A stretch of 64,000 nt of DNA, taken from the NCBI GenBank assembly GCA_036583965.1, contig JAZBQD010000013.1, positions 11,617,848 through 11,681,847 on the forward strand, written 5' to 3'. The translations under genes were made by a program, and so were the position numbers. Numbering within the stretch: position 1 is the first letter of the stretch; every line of letters starts with the position of its first letter. Source of the DNA: Prunella strophiata. Lineage: Eukaryota > Chordata > Aves > Passeriformes > Prunellidae. Below, piece after piece: positions 1 to 26,461 of the stretch. Under the pieces are notes generated by a model. That model saw only the letters and a list, made by a program, of their open reading frames with translations. It ran no database searches and was not told the origin of the DNA.

Positions 1-1849
1 GAGATAATGGCTTCTGTTTTCAGAAGGCTGCTAGCCCAGATCACAGCAGCAACCTACTGACCTGGGAGGACTTGGCAAGTGCAAGGCTTTGCAGAGGGTT
101 AAACTGCCACAGAGGAGGAAAGCTGCAGCTGTGGGATGCAGAAACATGAACTCAAAGCAGCGTGTTAGACCTGGATCTGGTGGCAGGGTGCCCAGTTCAT
201 GCAGCAGAACTACTCTGAATAATGTAGAACACTGGGAATTTGGCCAGTTTTAGAGGTCAGTAGCCTCTGTGGAGGAGCAGGCAGAGCTGGGGACAGGGAC
301 TTTATTCAGGGATAACCTCCATGGCCATGGAGGCAGCAGTCACGTGTTACCCTCAATCACTTCTGCCCTCACACTTGCACATGCTCCTTCAGGCTCCCAA
401 AATGGAAAGAGAGGTACCTCTGTGACCAAAAGATGGCAGCAAAAAGTATTTATTCAGGATTTTGTGCAACACTGGCAACTCACAGTGGCAGCATTGTATC
501 TTAAACCTAAGTTGTTGCAAGAGGCAGCAAAGCAACTTTTTCCTCACTGAACTAAGCCATCCAGTGCAGGGAACATCTGCATCTCTCTCAGTCTCTCTCA
601 AGCTGTCCCCATTAGCCTGTTGCCATTCATGATCTATTAATACTGACTCAGGCAATGCAATAAAGAGAGACTCCAGCAACATTGATTTTAGCTGGGCCAG
701 ATTCCACTTACCACTCATCAGCAGACTTTATTGCATCCTTTCCCAGAACAGCTACTAGTCATTTTATTGCATGTCATGGCAGATATATTACTCTTCCATT
801 ATGGTTGAGCCTTAAATAAAGCTTTGTAGTCTCAGGGAAGTGTAAGGAGGATTTGCAAGGTGCTGAACTTAGTCTGTTACAATAACATTCCCATTCTGGG
901 TTGAATGCATGAGCCAATCTCATCACAAGGACCACAGGAAGGGAGGAAAAAGCAAGCATGCCATGCTAGAGAAGGAGAGAAGTGCCAGTACAACTGTTGT
1001 CTGTGGCCTTCAGGGTCATTTCAGGAGCTGGAGCAGTGGAATGTCCCACTGCTCCTTCAGAAATATCCCTGCACGTCCCCAGCAGAGGACAATGTCAGGC
1101 TGATGTCAGCAGTGGGACATGCAGGGGTTCCTTTTACACTGCAAGGAAAGGGCTTTATTACCCCTTTTAGCTGACAAAGCAAAGCTGGAGAGACTCATCA
1201 GCCAGCCCTAAAAGCTGCTCTGTCCCTTTCTAGTGGACTTTTAATGACATGCACTTGACAGGAGGTAACAGAGCCTAAGCAGCCCCACTCTCCTCTGCAC
1301 AGAGTCCTGTTCATGTTTGACATCTCAGCCTGAACAGCCTTCCCTAACACCTTTTTGGGGGTTTTTTGTAGCTTTTTTTCTCCACCAGCCTCAGTGAGAA
1401 CTACCACAGTGTTGTATTTCTTTAGACAAAATGCACTTCAGTGAAGATTCCTGGGCCAAGTAGATGGGAGATGTGTATGAGAGGCAAAAAATGCTTGGCT
1501 GTGGGTTTTGGGGAGTGGGGAGATAAAGGGAATTGAAAGGGCAAGAAAATCACCAGGAGCCTGAAAGAATGTATCCATGAAAGGTTCCTACAATAAGAAT
1601 TATCTGAATTTGAATTATTAACTGAAACTCCCTGTATGCACATGAGACACTTTTGTCACTGTTTATCTATCAAATACTGCTCAGACAGAGCTTCCCAAGG
1701 TTTCAGTTGCTGGTAAATACTCCCACTTTCAGGAGGAGCTCAAGTTGTCTCCTTTCAAAGGAAACAGTTGTCATTAAGCTGTATACAAGTAGTCAGTGCA
1801 CCAAGTAGATGGGAAACAATCATTTTTTTAAAATAAGTTTAAAAGTTAC
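1..1849 (-). other. CDK2AP1: CDK2AP1 intron 3 (partial)
   Basis: Lies downstream of exon 3 in the CDK2AP1 sense. No coding exon is recognisable on either strand. No repeat family stands out. Confidence 0.7.
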
Positions 1850-13769
<11,920 letters not shown>

Positions 13770-14370
13770 TCCCAGAGACATGGCCAGCGGGAGGAGGAGA
13801 AGCGTCCTGAAATTCAGCGAAGCGTCTCCGTGTCTCCCAGACACTTTGGGTTGTTTACAGCAGTAGCAGCACCGGCAAATATGGCCGTCAGTTATATTGA
13901 CACCCACAATGCAATATATCATCCATACATCATGAGGAGACGCGGATCCAAAAACTTTGGGGGAGAGCCGGCAGCCACCCGCCGCGGCCGCCCGGCGCCC
14001 CGCGCACGGCGGCGCGGAGGGCGGGGGCGCGGCGGGCGGGGGCGCGGCGGGGGTGCGCGGCCATCCCCTCACAGACAATGGAGCTCCCCTCAGGGACCGC
14101 CGGCAGGGAGCGGGGCGGGCGGGCGGCGGCGGCGGCGCGGAGCCCGGCGGTGGCGCGGGGGGGTGGGGGGGGGTCTGTTTTAATTAACTTCGGAAAGTTT
14201 TGGCACAAGTTGCGGGTTTGGCCGGGCTGTGCCCGCGGCGGGCGGGCGGCGGCCCCTGCCAGCCCCCGGCGGCCCTCAGGGCGGCCCGCGCGCCGCCGCC
14301 TTCCCGCCTCCCCCTCACCTCAGGCCGGGCGTTCGCCCCGCGCTCATCCCCCCGCCAATCTCCGCGGAAA

Positions 14371-17300
14371 ATACCTGTTGATAATTCTAAATTTATTTTT
14401 TTTTTTTTTTACCTCACCCACCCCCCTATATGCCGCCAAGAAAAAGCCTGCCTTTTTTTTTTTTTTAATTTCTTTTTATTTTTTTTTTCCAAACCACTAG
14501 TTCTCTCCGCTTGAAGGTGGAAGGTTAATGTGGATTGCAGCTTCTGAGGGACTAAAAAAATATGGATCTCGTTGACAACTGGCACATTTTCTGCTTGCAA
14601 GCAGCAGTAAAACTGCCCCACCACAATTTTTTTAAAAAATCAGGTTAAATTATGAATCTTTCCAGCATGCGTCTGCCATCAGAACTCATCCTTTTCACTG
14701 CAAGATATACAGGTTTGTTCCTTTTGTCAATTTCTATCAAATACACTTGAAAATTGTTCAATTACTCCAGATTTATCAAAAAAAACCTGCTTGGGATCTG
14801 GACAATCTCTCCTTATGTGCACAGCTCAGCCTGAGACCCACCACATCAGACCCCCACATATATTTTACCAGCAGCCACTCTGAGATCTGATAGTTTTATT
14901 GCATGTGCTACTTAATGTCTATCCATGGCTTCATGCTGCTCTTAATGCCAGTGACAGCAAACTCGGAGAGCCTGATCCTGCTTCTTGGAGATCAGGGGCA
15001 CATTCCTGGTCAGTGGGGCCCAGAGTGGCCAGCCCTGCAGAGGGAAGCAGGTAACACCTCCATCACAGAGACACGGAAACAGTCACGGAGCAATCAGATG
15101 ATTTCCTCTGCATAAAGGAGAATTGAGGGAGAATGGGAAAAGAGGAGCAGCCTTTGTGCTCCCAGCTCATGCCCTGCTGACTGTGCACTGCATGAGAGAA
15201 ACACCTGAAAATTCTGTTTGGTACCAGATGAAACACTGTTGTATTTTATTTCCAGATCAAGTGCTTGGCTCCAGTGATCCTGGTGAATTCCAGACTGGCT
15301 CTGACTGTCCCTACAACTGATCCATGCTCTGGTCCATTAGAGAGGGGTCCTGAGAGCCCCAGGCACAGAATTACACGCTCAGTGACAGTAGTTTCACACC
15401 GGTGCTTGTGATTACAACTGTGTCGTTCTTCTTAGAGCCCTGAAAGACTGCACTGGTAAACCCTCACTGTGTGAGTGAGACCTCTGCAAACCTAAAGCTT
15501 CACTTCCAGATTTGTAAATAACAGCCTTTCTGTTGAATCCTGGAAGGCCAGCAAAGTCCTGCACACCACTCTGGGATTTTCCATCCTGTGGTTGTTTACA
15601 GTCACACCAAGTCAGTGTGGAATGGGAGTGCTCCAAGCTTGCCCTGTTTTTCAGGGCTTTACACCAACTCTACAAAACCCTGCTCAGAGCAACACTGTGA
15701 AGAACAAGATCGCCTGTGTTGTGCCTGGGTTTTACAAAGACAGCTTCAAAATATGCAATGTTCCAAGGGGGAGGCAGGGGATATGGAAAAAGTCCTGTGA
15801 AGTTTATTCTTCCTTCAGCACAAGGCACTGTGAGCTTTGGAGCAAGGTGTGAGGGCCAGGCTTGATGAGATGGTCAGGCTTGTAGGGCAGCATCCTTTGT
15901 CCTGTAAGCAGGAGCCCAGCAGTATCACATCTGGGTATCTGATGTTTGCCCTGCAGTTTTCTGGGCACAGGTAGCAGTGGTGGCACAAGACACAAGACCC
16001 TGGTAAAGGACAAACTTACTGCTTGGCCTTCAGACTCTGTTTAAGATAACTTTCACTAGATTTTTTTTTCACTCAGTGCAGGGTAGGAAGTACCTGCAAG
16101 TTCTTCCCATCTGCCATGTGCTCTGAGGGTTCAGTGCAGTTGTTCTGAACCAGGTGTGGCCACAAGAACAAAACCACCATCGTTCTCAGGCCCTGGGCTG
16201 GCTGTTCAGCAGGAGTGACCACAGAGTCGAGCTCCCTTGGAGGGGCTGCCTGCAGTTCCACCTCCTTTGATGTCCCCAGCTGGGCTGCACGGCTGGAGTT
16301 GTGCTCTGCACACACAAACTGTGCCTCGAGTGTGGCAGCCCCAGCTCCCGGGCTGTGTGCAGCAAGCTGCAGGGCCCTGCTCTGCAGCCTGGTGGCTCGG
16401 TCGTGTTCACTGGCAGCAACAGCAGCTCTTCATCACCAAGTGGCCAAGTCACAGAGCAGGAAATGCAGCAGAGCCATTTTATCACACAGGTGACATTTGC
16501 AAGCCTTCTGCACACTAAGATGTGACTTAAAAATAAATGTGTGAACTGCTGTTTTCCAGCAAGGGAGGATGGACAGGAAGATGTGTCTGTCTCTTCAGTC
16601 TCTACAAGAAGCACTGATGATGTGTTTTCCAGGTACAGCTGCCTCTTCTGAATTGTGTAATAACTGCAACATTCACTCTGTCCCCCTCCCCTTTCTCCTC
16701 TTGGTATTTTCTCTGTTCCCTCTCCTGGTTTGACTTCCTCACCTCTGCTCCTCCCAAACCACTGGGAATACTGAGCAGCCAATGTTTCCACAGAGTTTGC
16801 CTCCAGCCCCTGCTCAGCCAGAGCTGTGACTGATTTGAAGAGGTTTTCCCTTTCCAAAGCTCTGCGGGTCGGTGCCATGGCCCTGGGCGGGGGTGTAAGG
16901 AATACACATGCAAAGTGGGATGTTGGAAGGTGCTGGCAGCTCTGCCACAGAGCCGGGGGCCTTGGGCCATGCTGTTAAACAAACTTGTTTGTCCCCTTTT
17001 ATCTGGAAACAAAACGAAATAGTCATCACAGAGCTGTGCTGTAACACTCCTGGGGACCTGCAAATGAGCAGCACAAACTAGGCTTGTTCCTCATCACCTT
17101 GGGTTAAATCAGCAATGAGAAGAATTGAAGATGGCACAGTAAGACCCTCTTTTTTCCTGGCATGTCTTTGACGTGTGTAAAACATTAAATTTGCGCATTA
17201 ATTTTAATGTAATTAATTGTTGTCAGGCTTAATGAATTGAGTGACTTGGGGATATTCTAACTGTCCTTTACCCACCACAGAGCCCCATGTAGCAGCAAGG

Positions 17301-20300
17301 GGAAAGAAGTGGGAAGTTTGCTCCTTTTCCTAGAGGGAGTTTATATTCAAATGCTTATTCCCACATTTCTGGTGATCCAGTATCATACATAAAATAACCA
17401 CAGATGCACCTTCAAGTTGCTGAGCACCAATTTAATCTTCGAGTCTCCAAACTGCTCTGGTGCTACAACTAACATCATCAACCAAAATTAAAAGCCTCTG
17501 ATAGGCCTGGACTGAAAATTAAGCTTTTTAAGTCTTGGGTGAAGGCAAGGTTTAATCTCTGTGGAAAGCACAAGTGGTAGAGGCAGGTGAGTGTCAGCTT
17601 TAACAAGCAGCATTTTCAAAGATGCTTTGCAGAGCTGAGTACCTTTCTCACTGGGATTGTAATGAGCCAGCAGCTCCTGGTGCAGAACCCTTCCTTCCCC
17701 AGGACACCCAGCACGCCCCTGGGGCAGTCTGGGACACTGGCACAAAGGGGAAATTGTGCATTTTATGCTTTTTTGGCACCAATGTTGCTCCTTTCTTATC
17801 GCTTTGCTACAGCTCCTTCCATTCCTGTCTCTGTTCCCCACAACTGCTTCCTGCTGATGCTACAAAGTTTCCCTCGTGCTTTTTTTGTTCCCAAGAGAAA
17901 GCTGACAGCCCTTGGTGTCCCTCCTCCTCTGTGATCTGCCTTTTCTGGCTGATATTTGCTGCCCACTGCCCCATCCTCACCAAAATGCACAAAACCAACC
18001 TAATCCTGAATAAAAATACACGTTCCCCAGCTCCACCCTGTTGCCTTCTTACACCTTAAAATCCCCCTGGGAGCTCTGGATTGCTCTCCTCCAGGGGAAA
18101 GAGCCCTCTGAGACTGTCTGCAAGGAGGATACAGCGTCCAATGCAGGAGTGCTGCAGCAGCAGCCAGAGCCAGGCCCCAGGAAATCCTTTCAACAATTTC
18201 AGGTGGAAGCCCAATTTCAGGTGGATTCCTACCCCGGACAGGCTTTCCCCCTTAAATCCTCCCTGACAAACTTCTTCCCAGTCTAGCCCTGCTCCCCACT
18301 TCGAGATGGTTCCTCCCAGGGCCAGATGCTTTATTATCTGGAGCGACTTTCCCTCCCAGCCTTGTTTTCCTCCTACTCCTGAGTCCTTTGTCTGGCTGCC
18401 AAGTGGAGCAGCCCTGCCAGGCAGACAGCTGCTCCGCATCGCCGCTGCTCGGGCGCTGCCCTGTGGGCTCAGGAGCCGGCTCCAGGCCGGTTCCATCTCC
18501 GAGGGGGACGCTCTGCCTCCCCGGGGTCGTGAGCCAGCAGGAGGAAAAGCAAACAGCACCTGTAAAGCTGTCAGAAGGGGCTGGAAAGGTTTAAGATAAA
18601 GAGGCCTTGATGGTGCTGTGGGTTTACCTCGGAGACAGCGCCAGTAGAGAGCCTGCTCTCTCCTGCTCTGGCTGGAGGTCTCCCTGGAGGACCACGGAGC
18701 AGGAATGAGAAGTTTCCAAGCCCACAGCCACAAAAGCACAGGCCTGGAATCTCTCTAATGAAAGTTTTCCTCTTTGCAGTTTGCCAGGCAAACAAGCACC
18801 AGGCACCAATATCAAAACCAGCCCAGATTCCAATGAAAACCAGCAAAGAAATATTTGAGTACAAATGAAACCGCTTCATTTTGCTCGGTGAGTACAAATA
18901 AAACTGGAGAGGAGAGGAGAGGAGAGGAGAGGAGAGGAGAGGAGAGGAGAGGAGAGGAGAGGAGAGGAGAGGAGAGGAGAGGAGAGGAGAGGAGAGGAGA
19001 GGAGAGGAGAGGAGAGGAGAGGAGAGGAGAGGAGAGGAGAGGAGAGGAGAGGAGAGGAGAGGAGAGGAGAGGAGAGGAGGCTCTCCCTGCTCTGCTGGGC
19101 ACAGGGCACAGGCAGCCAGGCTGACGGTGGGGCTTGGGCCAAGGGGCTCCTCCTTCCTTGCTGTTGCTTGCAGGGATGGAATATCACTTTATCCCCACAT
19201 TACAGGGCTTCTCTGCATCATCTTTCCAGACAAACGAGTGCTCCACCCTGCCCGATTCCTTCAGTTTGCCTGGAAGGACTCTCCCTTCTTGCCCTGTGGG
19301 CTGGACTCCCGCTTTCCTCCCACTCCTGAGCCCTTGAAGGCTGTGCCAAGGAGTGAGCTGGCACTGCCGGGCTGCAGCACGGCCCTGCCTGTGCCTCCCT
19401 CCCCGCGCTGCCGCGGGCCCGGGGCAGGGAATACCCCGCCCTTTGGCTGGGGCACAGGAGGCTCCGAGACTTGCTTTCATCCCTGCCCTGTCTGGGAAAG
19501 CTGAACCTGCTTTGCATCTGGGAGCACAGGAATCCACAGCAGCAAAGCTGAGTGCTGGCTCGCCTGGAGTGATTCCTGGAGGCAGGCTGGTGTCAAACAC
19601 CCCTCGTCCATGTGAAATAATCATCCACGTGGCACCTGTGAGAGCTGCACGTTCAAATCACCGTTTGAAGGGACACATTGGGGTTAAGCCCCACAGAAAA
19701 CCTGAGTGCAAAGCAAGTGTCACCTGACCAGTGCCACATGCCTGAAACAAATATTCAGAAGCACAAACACCTCTGTCCCTCAGAGCCTCCTTGTAGCACC
19801 AACTGTGCAGCCTGATGGGAGCATCCCTAATTGTTTTGTGACTGGTCATTTGAGCAGAGGAAGTGGAGGAGAGAGTGAAAGCGAAGCCCAGGGCTGGAAA
19901 ATGGAAATGACTGTGAGGAAAGGAATGTGGAGCTTCACAACAACCCAGAGTTGGCGGGGGAGAGAAGAGCAGGGTGAAGGGGGAAGGAGGAAAAGCAGGA
20001 GGTAAATCACGGTGACAGGACAGCCCAGTCTGAGTGCCCTCGGTGTCTCTGCCGGTGCCACACAGCCCTCGGCTGGCACTGCCGGGCACAGCACTTCCCT
20101 CAGCAGCCCACGGCCCAGACACAGCCTTTGCCAGGATGAGTCTAACACGTCTGCTGACTGCCGCCCCAGGACACTGCTCAGAGCAGAAGGGAGAGCCCTG
20201 AAATCTCTTGCCATGCTGGTGTCCGTGTGTGAGGACCAGTGGTGTGCCCAGCCCTGTGAGAATGTGGGTGCAGAGTCTTGCAGTGCAAATCCCCTCTCCC

Positions 20301-23300
20301 AGTGGAGGCACTGGGACAGGATGATGCTAAAAGCAAAGTCTTTTTAGCGAGCCAAATGACCAAACTCTGCCTAAACACCTACCTGAAGAGCGACAGCAGC
20401 CTCCTGCCTGAAAACCCTTCTTCCCTCTACGAAAGCAAAAAGGGGGGCCGTGGGGTCCCCCGGATCTCTGGGAGGGCACACGCCGTGGGTGCTCCCCGCG
20501 GAGCGAGGCAGCTGCCCCGGCAGATGCTGCAGCCTGGCAGCCACCCCGCTGTCCCCGCGCACAGGAGGGAGGGACAATCCCGGACGGGAAGGATTTACAG
20601 CCCTGGCAGACGCTGGTGACGGGCGATGGCTCGGTCGGGAATTTAAACAGCGCAGTGCGAGGCCGAGCCTTGCCAGCGATCAAACACCGCGGCGGAGCCG
20701 CGAGCCCAGGGCAGAGCCCGAGGCCCCAGAGGGGCGGCAGGAGGCCAGGCCGGGCCCTGGCATCCCCTGCAGGAGCTCGTGGGCCTGGGGCGGGCTTTTC
20801 TCTTGCCACAGGGAGGGCAGGAAAGCAGGGCTGAGCTCCAGCCCACCCCGGGGAGCAGCAAAGGGCCAGGGGGATGCGTGTGGCTCAGCAGGCTGAGCTG
20901 GGGACAGCAGGACTGGGGTCCCTCACTAAAGCAGGCAGGAGCTGTCACCAGGGAGGTCCCGGTCACAAGGGCTGCCTACACGGAGCAGCTCTGCCTGTCC
21001 CAAAGCCCAGGGTTCCCACAGGGAGAGGTGACACTGGGAATTGTGCAGGCTCAGATCCGTCACCGTTCCATTGCTCCACGTTTGTATTCCCTCCAAGTAA
21101 CTTCAGGGGAGAGCCTCACCCAGCAGGGATTCAATCACTTGCACCCTGGTCTGTGATTTAACTCTCTCTGGCCAAGCTGACACAGAGCTCTGCTGCATGC
21201 CCTGCAATTCATTGTGCATTTAGCAGGCAAAGTCGGTTCTTCCACTTTATAAACGTGGAAAGAACACACAAACCAGCCCTGGGCTTCCAAAGGAAGAGGC
21301 TGTCAGCTCCCCAGCTGCCTCGCTGGCACTTTTAAGGTGTATTATTTACATGCTGGAAAGGAGCCAACCAAAACCTCTCTTAAGAAATTTCTCCCTTACT
21401 TACAGAACAAAGTCTACTGCTTTGTGAAAATGAATAATTAAATTCTGAGGTTTGGGCATCTTCACTTATTGCTGAGATCTTGGCATCATTGCTTTTCCAT
21501 ATTTGGGGAAAATGAGAATAAAAGTCAATGTTAAATGATGTACAAAACTAAGATTAGTCTGTTTACCCCAGACTAACTCTTTGGATAAAGGAAAACTATT
21601 TTCGTACTTTGCATAAAATATGCATAAAATATGAAGTTGATACTTTCCAATCTTGATACAGTTTTTATAAACCCTCCTCTCTTTTTTAAGCCCAACACAA
21701 TTAGCACTTTGAGAATGTTATTAACTCTTAGAATGCTCTTAACTACCAATAAAACCAGTTTGATTTACCAGTGACACTAACCAGGTTAAATGCCAGGATT
21801 CAAGTGGATTGAAAGAAAAGCTGTTTGGATCACTAGAACATGACTTCTGCTAGTCTGAGGGATCCTAAAATGGTGTGAGTGACAATGAGTGTGTTCAATG
21901 GATGTAGAAGTGTTGCTGAAAGACATTCCAGCATCTCTGTGGGCAAGTTCCAGAAAATTAAAAGGGGAAAGAAAAAAAAAAAAATCCCAAAGTAGCAATC
22001 AGTTTAATTTATCTAACAATTTTTTACCAAAAAAGAAATAACTGAGTACAGAGTCCATCATGTTTCAGTTTGTCATCTTTGGGGATATAAATCTTCCTAA
22101 ACACTGCTGATGTTTTACTGCCAGGCACTCCAAGTCCTGCTGCTCTGGGGACATTTGGGACACAGCACAACCCCAGGCTGCAGGATGGAGGCTTTCAGCT
22201 TGGCAAAGGCTCCCATTAGGGCAGGCAATAAAAACACCTCACACAACTCAGCTGAAATCCTTGGTGGCTTTGGGATTCTGTCACTCTGGACTGTTAAAGG
22301 TGGAGACTGAACAAGCACTAATAGCAAAGCCCTACTCAAAAATTCAGTGTATCCTTTGTGCAGAGCAGATTCCCAGTGAGAAACTGCAGGGCTGGGGTAC
22401 AGGGGAGGTGCCGAGGCAGCAAACACCCACCTCCAATAAAGCTCAATATGTCAATGACTGAAAAATAAATCAAATTACTTGGCAAATAAAAATGCTGATT
22501 CTGTGACTGCAAGGAAGCTGGCATTTTCCTGGTTATCTTCTCCAAGACAGGAAGAAGAGACATAAATATATATATGGCATCAGAAATGGCAGCAGAAATG
22601 TCTCTTTATCCTTCCCAGTACAAATTAAGTGTAGGAGAACTACTCCTCCACAGAGGCCCCTGTCACTGAAGTGATGCCCTGAGCACAGCTAAGTTCAGAA
22701 ACACCAACCAAAGTCAGCTCTTACAAAATAAAATGTAACACACGTTGGTTCAGGTATTGACACTGCAGGACATCACTTAAATCTGAACATACTTCTGGAT
22801 TTTGGTTTAGCTGCCTGGTTTAAGTGCACCAAATGCTTTACTTTGAGCTTCCACCCAGACATCTCAGCATCTTTCACACACAGGGTGCCAGGTTCACAGA
22901 ATCCTGGCTATTGGTTCAGGATTTCTTCCACGAGTTTTGGCCTCAGCTTAACCCTGTCCAGTTGCTATTCTTGAATCTTAGTGGTGCCTCAAATCCCTTT
23001 CACTCAAAAATTATTTTGGGCCAATAAAGAAACAGTGAAGCACATCAGACCCAGGAAGTTCTCCAGGTTTTAACATCTCTATTCAGCAGAAGCTTTTAGG
23101 GGCAACCTACTATTGGTAAGTGGGGCTGAGAAACAGCACCTTAGAGCTTTTTCTTCCCTGTTTTTCTCCTTAAGAAGAGAGTTGCTGCTTTTCAGACTCA
23201 CTCCACAACCGAAGCAGCACCTGGGGCCGGCGCTGCGGTTTCCCAGGTCCCTGCTGGGCGCGGCTGTGCTTGCGTTACTTTGTTCCTCCTGCCGGCCCCG

Positions 23301-26300
23301 AAGGCTGCGCGGACACCACCGCCCCCCTCAGGCTCTCAGCATTCCCCGTTCAGAGCTCACGGTGACCATGGAAAGTACCAGAATATTTTGTTGCTATTTG
23401 CAGCTGCACACTTCTCACCCTGGCTCCGGTCAGCAGCCCTGGCAAACCGCTGAATCCAGGGAACAACTGCACGGCCACAGTCCCTCCCTGCAGCTGGGGA
23501 AGGGCCAAACCCACGGGACAGCTGCTGGAAGCTCAAGGGATAAGGAAGAGACAATTAATGGGATTTCTTATTCATCTCCAACTTTGAAAAAATAGATTAT
23601 TTTTACCTGGCAATTAAAAACCTGCACTGTTTTTTTTCCCAAGGTAAGAAAGTTTCATTACGCTCATTTTGCACATTTAGACATGACAGGAAGCTCAAAA
23701 TTTTCCCAGGAAAATTCTTCAATAGTCACATCTTCTCTGCTCTCAATCACTGCCATTCTAGAACACTTTTAAAGACAGTTCATTCAATATAAAAGCAGTA
23801 ATAGACTTTGATATGTTAGAACTTAATTCTAGAACTCTGATTTTTGGAGCTCACTGAATGCACAGCTGGGGATACCAATAAGTGGAAGAAAATAGAAATG
23901 TTTCTAGGATTAAAGCTCAAGTTCTGAAATACTGAAGGAACAATCTGCATGAAAACTCCAATATTTCTTTCTGTGATACAGCCACTAAGTGAACATGCAT
24001 CACTGAAAGACATTGGGTCAATTTCTCTCAAGGGAATGCATTTGACACTAAAAATATAGAATAAACCCACAGAGAATCAAAAGGAACATGGGAGACAGAC
24101 AACGGAATTTTGAAATAAAAATGATGACAACACAGAACATCTACAATGCACACACACACCCTGGAAGGTTTATATATGCTCTATATATATTTCAAAGTAC
24201 ACACAAGCTGCCCATGTGGCAGGTTGAGAAAATAGGAATACATCTTGGGAAGGTCATGAAGGAAAAAACCACAGAGGAAAACGAGAGTTATTTACATTCA
24301 ATAATTCAGTAGCCTTTAACACCTCTATATACAAACAGGCTCTATTTATGTACAGACTGCGCTGGGAGCCGAGTGAAGTTATTCCAAACACAAAAGAAAA
24401 ATACAAAACCCCTTGATAATTCACTTGAACAAGCGTTTACAGGTTGCAGAGATTTCTCCATTTACAAAGAAAATACTACACATGGAACAGAGAACTTGCA
24501 TCTTTGGGGAACTTTCAGTCCTTACAAGAGGAGTGTGCTCCCAATGAACCACACAGCCACTGGAAAAAGTGGAATACTTGCAGTGCAAGGAGGTTTTGAG
24601 GGGGTTATAATTGCATTTACCATGCCAGACATATCTTAATTATCAAACTAGTTAACAAGTCATAATTTAGTTGCTGTCAAGGGACAGTTAGAAAAGAGAA
24701 CCCAAGATTTGGGTTTTCAGTTCCCAAATCAACTCAAATATGTACCTCCCCCTTCTGCAGCACAGTTCCAAAACCCACACAGTACAGAAGTTGCTGCCAT
24801 TTCACACTGGCATTGCCCTTGTCACCAGAGCCCTCTGTCCTTCACAGGTTTTAGACCCATTTCAGATGTACAAAGCATTTTGTATTTCATTTTGTACAAA
24901 GCAGATCAATACCCCACAAGCAGGAAAATACAGAGACCACCCTTGCCTGGCCTGGTAATTTATGATGTAATAATTGGTCTTTTTTTCCTCCCCAGGAGGA
25001 TGTTTGTCTCTCAGGCAGTGCTGCAAAGGGACACCAGTCACTGTTCTCACCCCATCCAGGGCAATTCCTATTCCCCTTCTCCCCAAGCTTTATCAGCACC
25101 TCATGCAGGGAACAAATGCCAAAATCCACACCCCAAGCACCTGAGTAGGAATTTTCAAGAGAGAAAATATTGCTGTGGCTTGAAAGCTGTTTTCTTTTTT
25201 TTTAGATGTTAACTTTCAAGATGTTACAACAGTCCAGAGCCGTGGCTGCAGCTGCTGTTAGTAAGTGGATGGCAAAGCCAAGGCAGTGATGGTGCAAAGA
25301 GCAGGCAAAGAAGAGCAAGTAGAGGAATGGATTTCTGGAACAGAAACAGTTCTTATGGATCTTGGAAGTACTGTCAGCTCTTTTCCCCTCCAGGGGACAC
25401 AAGTCCATGGGAAGCTTAAAAGGTTGAAGCAAAATAGTGTGGTTTGCTCATCAATACAGGGAATATCAGATCTGCTCATCCCAACAATCCAAGTGAGCAC
25501 ACCAGGCTGAGAAGAGCACTTAGGAACTGAGTGTATTTAAATCATTATTAAAAAAAAATATTAAAAATCACTAATTGTGAATCGACTACTTCCAGAACTA
25601 ATTTACTGAGGATCAAGACCTAAAATGTTATGTCACCATCTCAGATGGCAGAAGTTTCTACAGCAAGTAACAATTAAGCAGCAGCCACACACAGCCTGTC
25701 ATTACTGGCAGTTTGGTTCACTGTCTGCTGCAGTAGTAATCTGTCAACACCCTCCTCAAAATCCCAGCCCTGCTCCTGGAATGGGTGCCAAACACATCCC
25801 CTGGTGGGTACAGAACACAGAACAGCCTCCCCCACACCCTGTGCTCCAGAGTTTGCCAGGGCAGCATCAGCTCCCAGTGCTGACAGTGCTCAGCTCCTCT
25901 CCCTTGCTCCCAGCAGACTGAAGATCCCCCAGCACTGAGCACCTGCATCCCAGCTATTTACAGAGGTGCAGCAGGACACAGGGAGCAGAGCATTTATCCC
26001 AGACCTGCATTTCCAGTTATCCCAAGCATGAGCAGGGGATCCATCCCTCCTGACCACTTCAGGCTGGGGCTGAGGGAAATTGGGGAATTTAGTGAATTCC
26101 TTCACTCAGGTGACCACACCGAGCTGCTGGCACAGGGAGCATTAACAGAGCCTCAGGAGCAGTAATTCCAGCAGGGAACCCCTTCAGCCTCACTCTTTCT
26201 GACCCTTGAGTGGCTCACCGAGTGCTTCAGAGGTGCCACACCTGCAGCCATCCTGCTCTGGAACTGAGCCTTCCTTAAAACACACTCGGAGCTTTAGACA

Positions 26301-26461
26301 GAGTTTAGTTCTGGCCTCGTTAGCGAGTTCAGCCGAGAGCTTTGGGCTGCAAGACAGAAGCCTGGTTAGAGCAGCCTGAACATGCCAAGTCCTGTCGAAT
26401 TCCAATTGTACAGACTTGTTAGTTTTTTTGGAATATGGTGATTGCCTAAACAAGACTCCAC
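14371..26461. other. Intergenic region CDK2AP1-SBNO1
   Basis: About 12 kb with no exon I can support on either strand. Poly-T runs lie at 14,396-14,490 and a GGAGA array at 18,906-19,080. GC/CpG-denser patches occur near 18.4, 19.4, 20.45-20.86 and 23.2 kb. The AT-rich 24.0-25.6 kb stretch might be distal 3' UTR of SBNO1, but nothing proves it. The many short ORFs here have no recognisable domains. Confidence 0.6.
18906..19080. repeat. Pentanucleotide array (GGAGA)n, 35 units
   Basis: 175 bp of pure purine on the plus strand. The units are perfect except the last (GGAGG). It is a polypurine/polypyrimidine mirror-type tract able to adopt triplex DNA. It creates long RRGEE-type and LLSSP-type spurious ORFs. 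Confidence 0.98.

Noticed and set aside
18812..19187. ORFs rich in GEERR or LLSSP
   Set aside because: Frames of the GGAGA array only.
24080..25210. AT-rich region with several ORFs as a possible extra gene between CDK2AP1 and SBNO1
   Set aside because: No splice-consistent exons or recognisable domain; at most a distal 3' UTR of SBNO1, which sequence alone cannot show.
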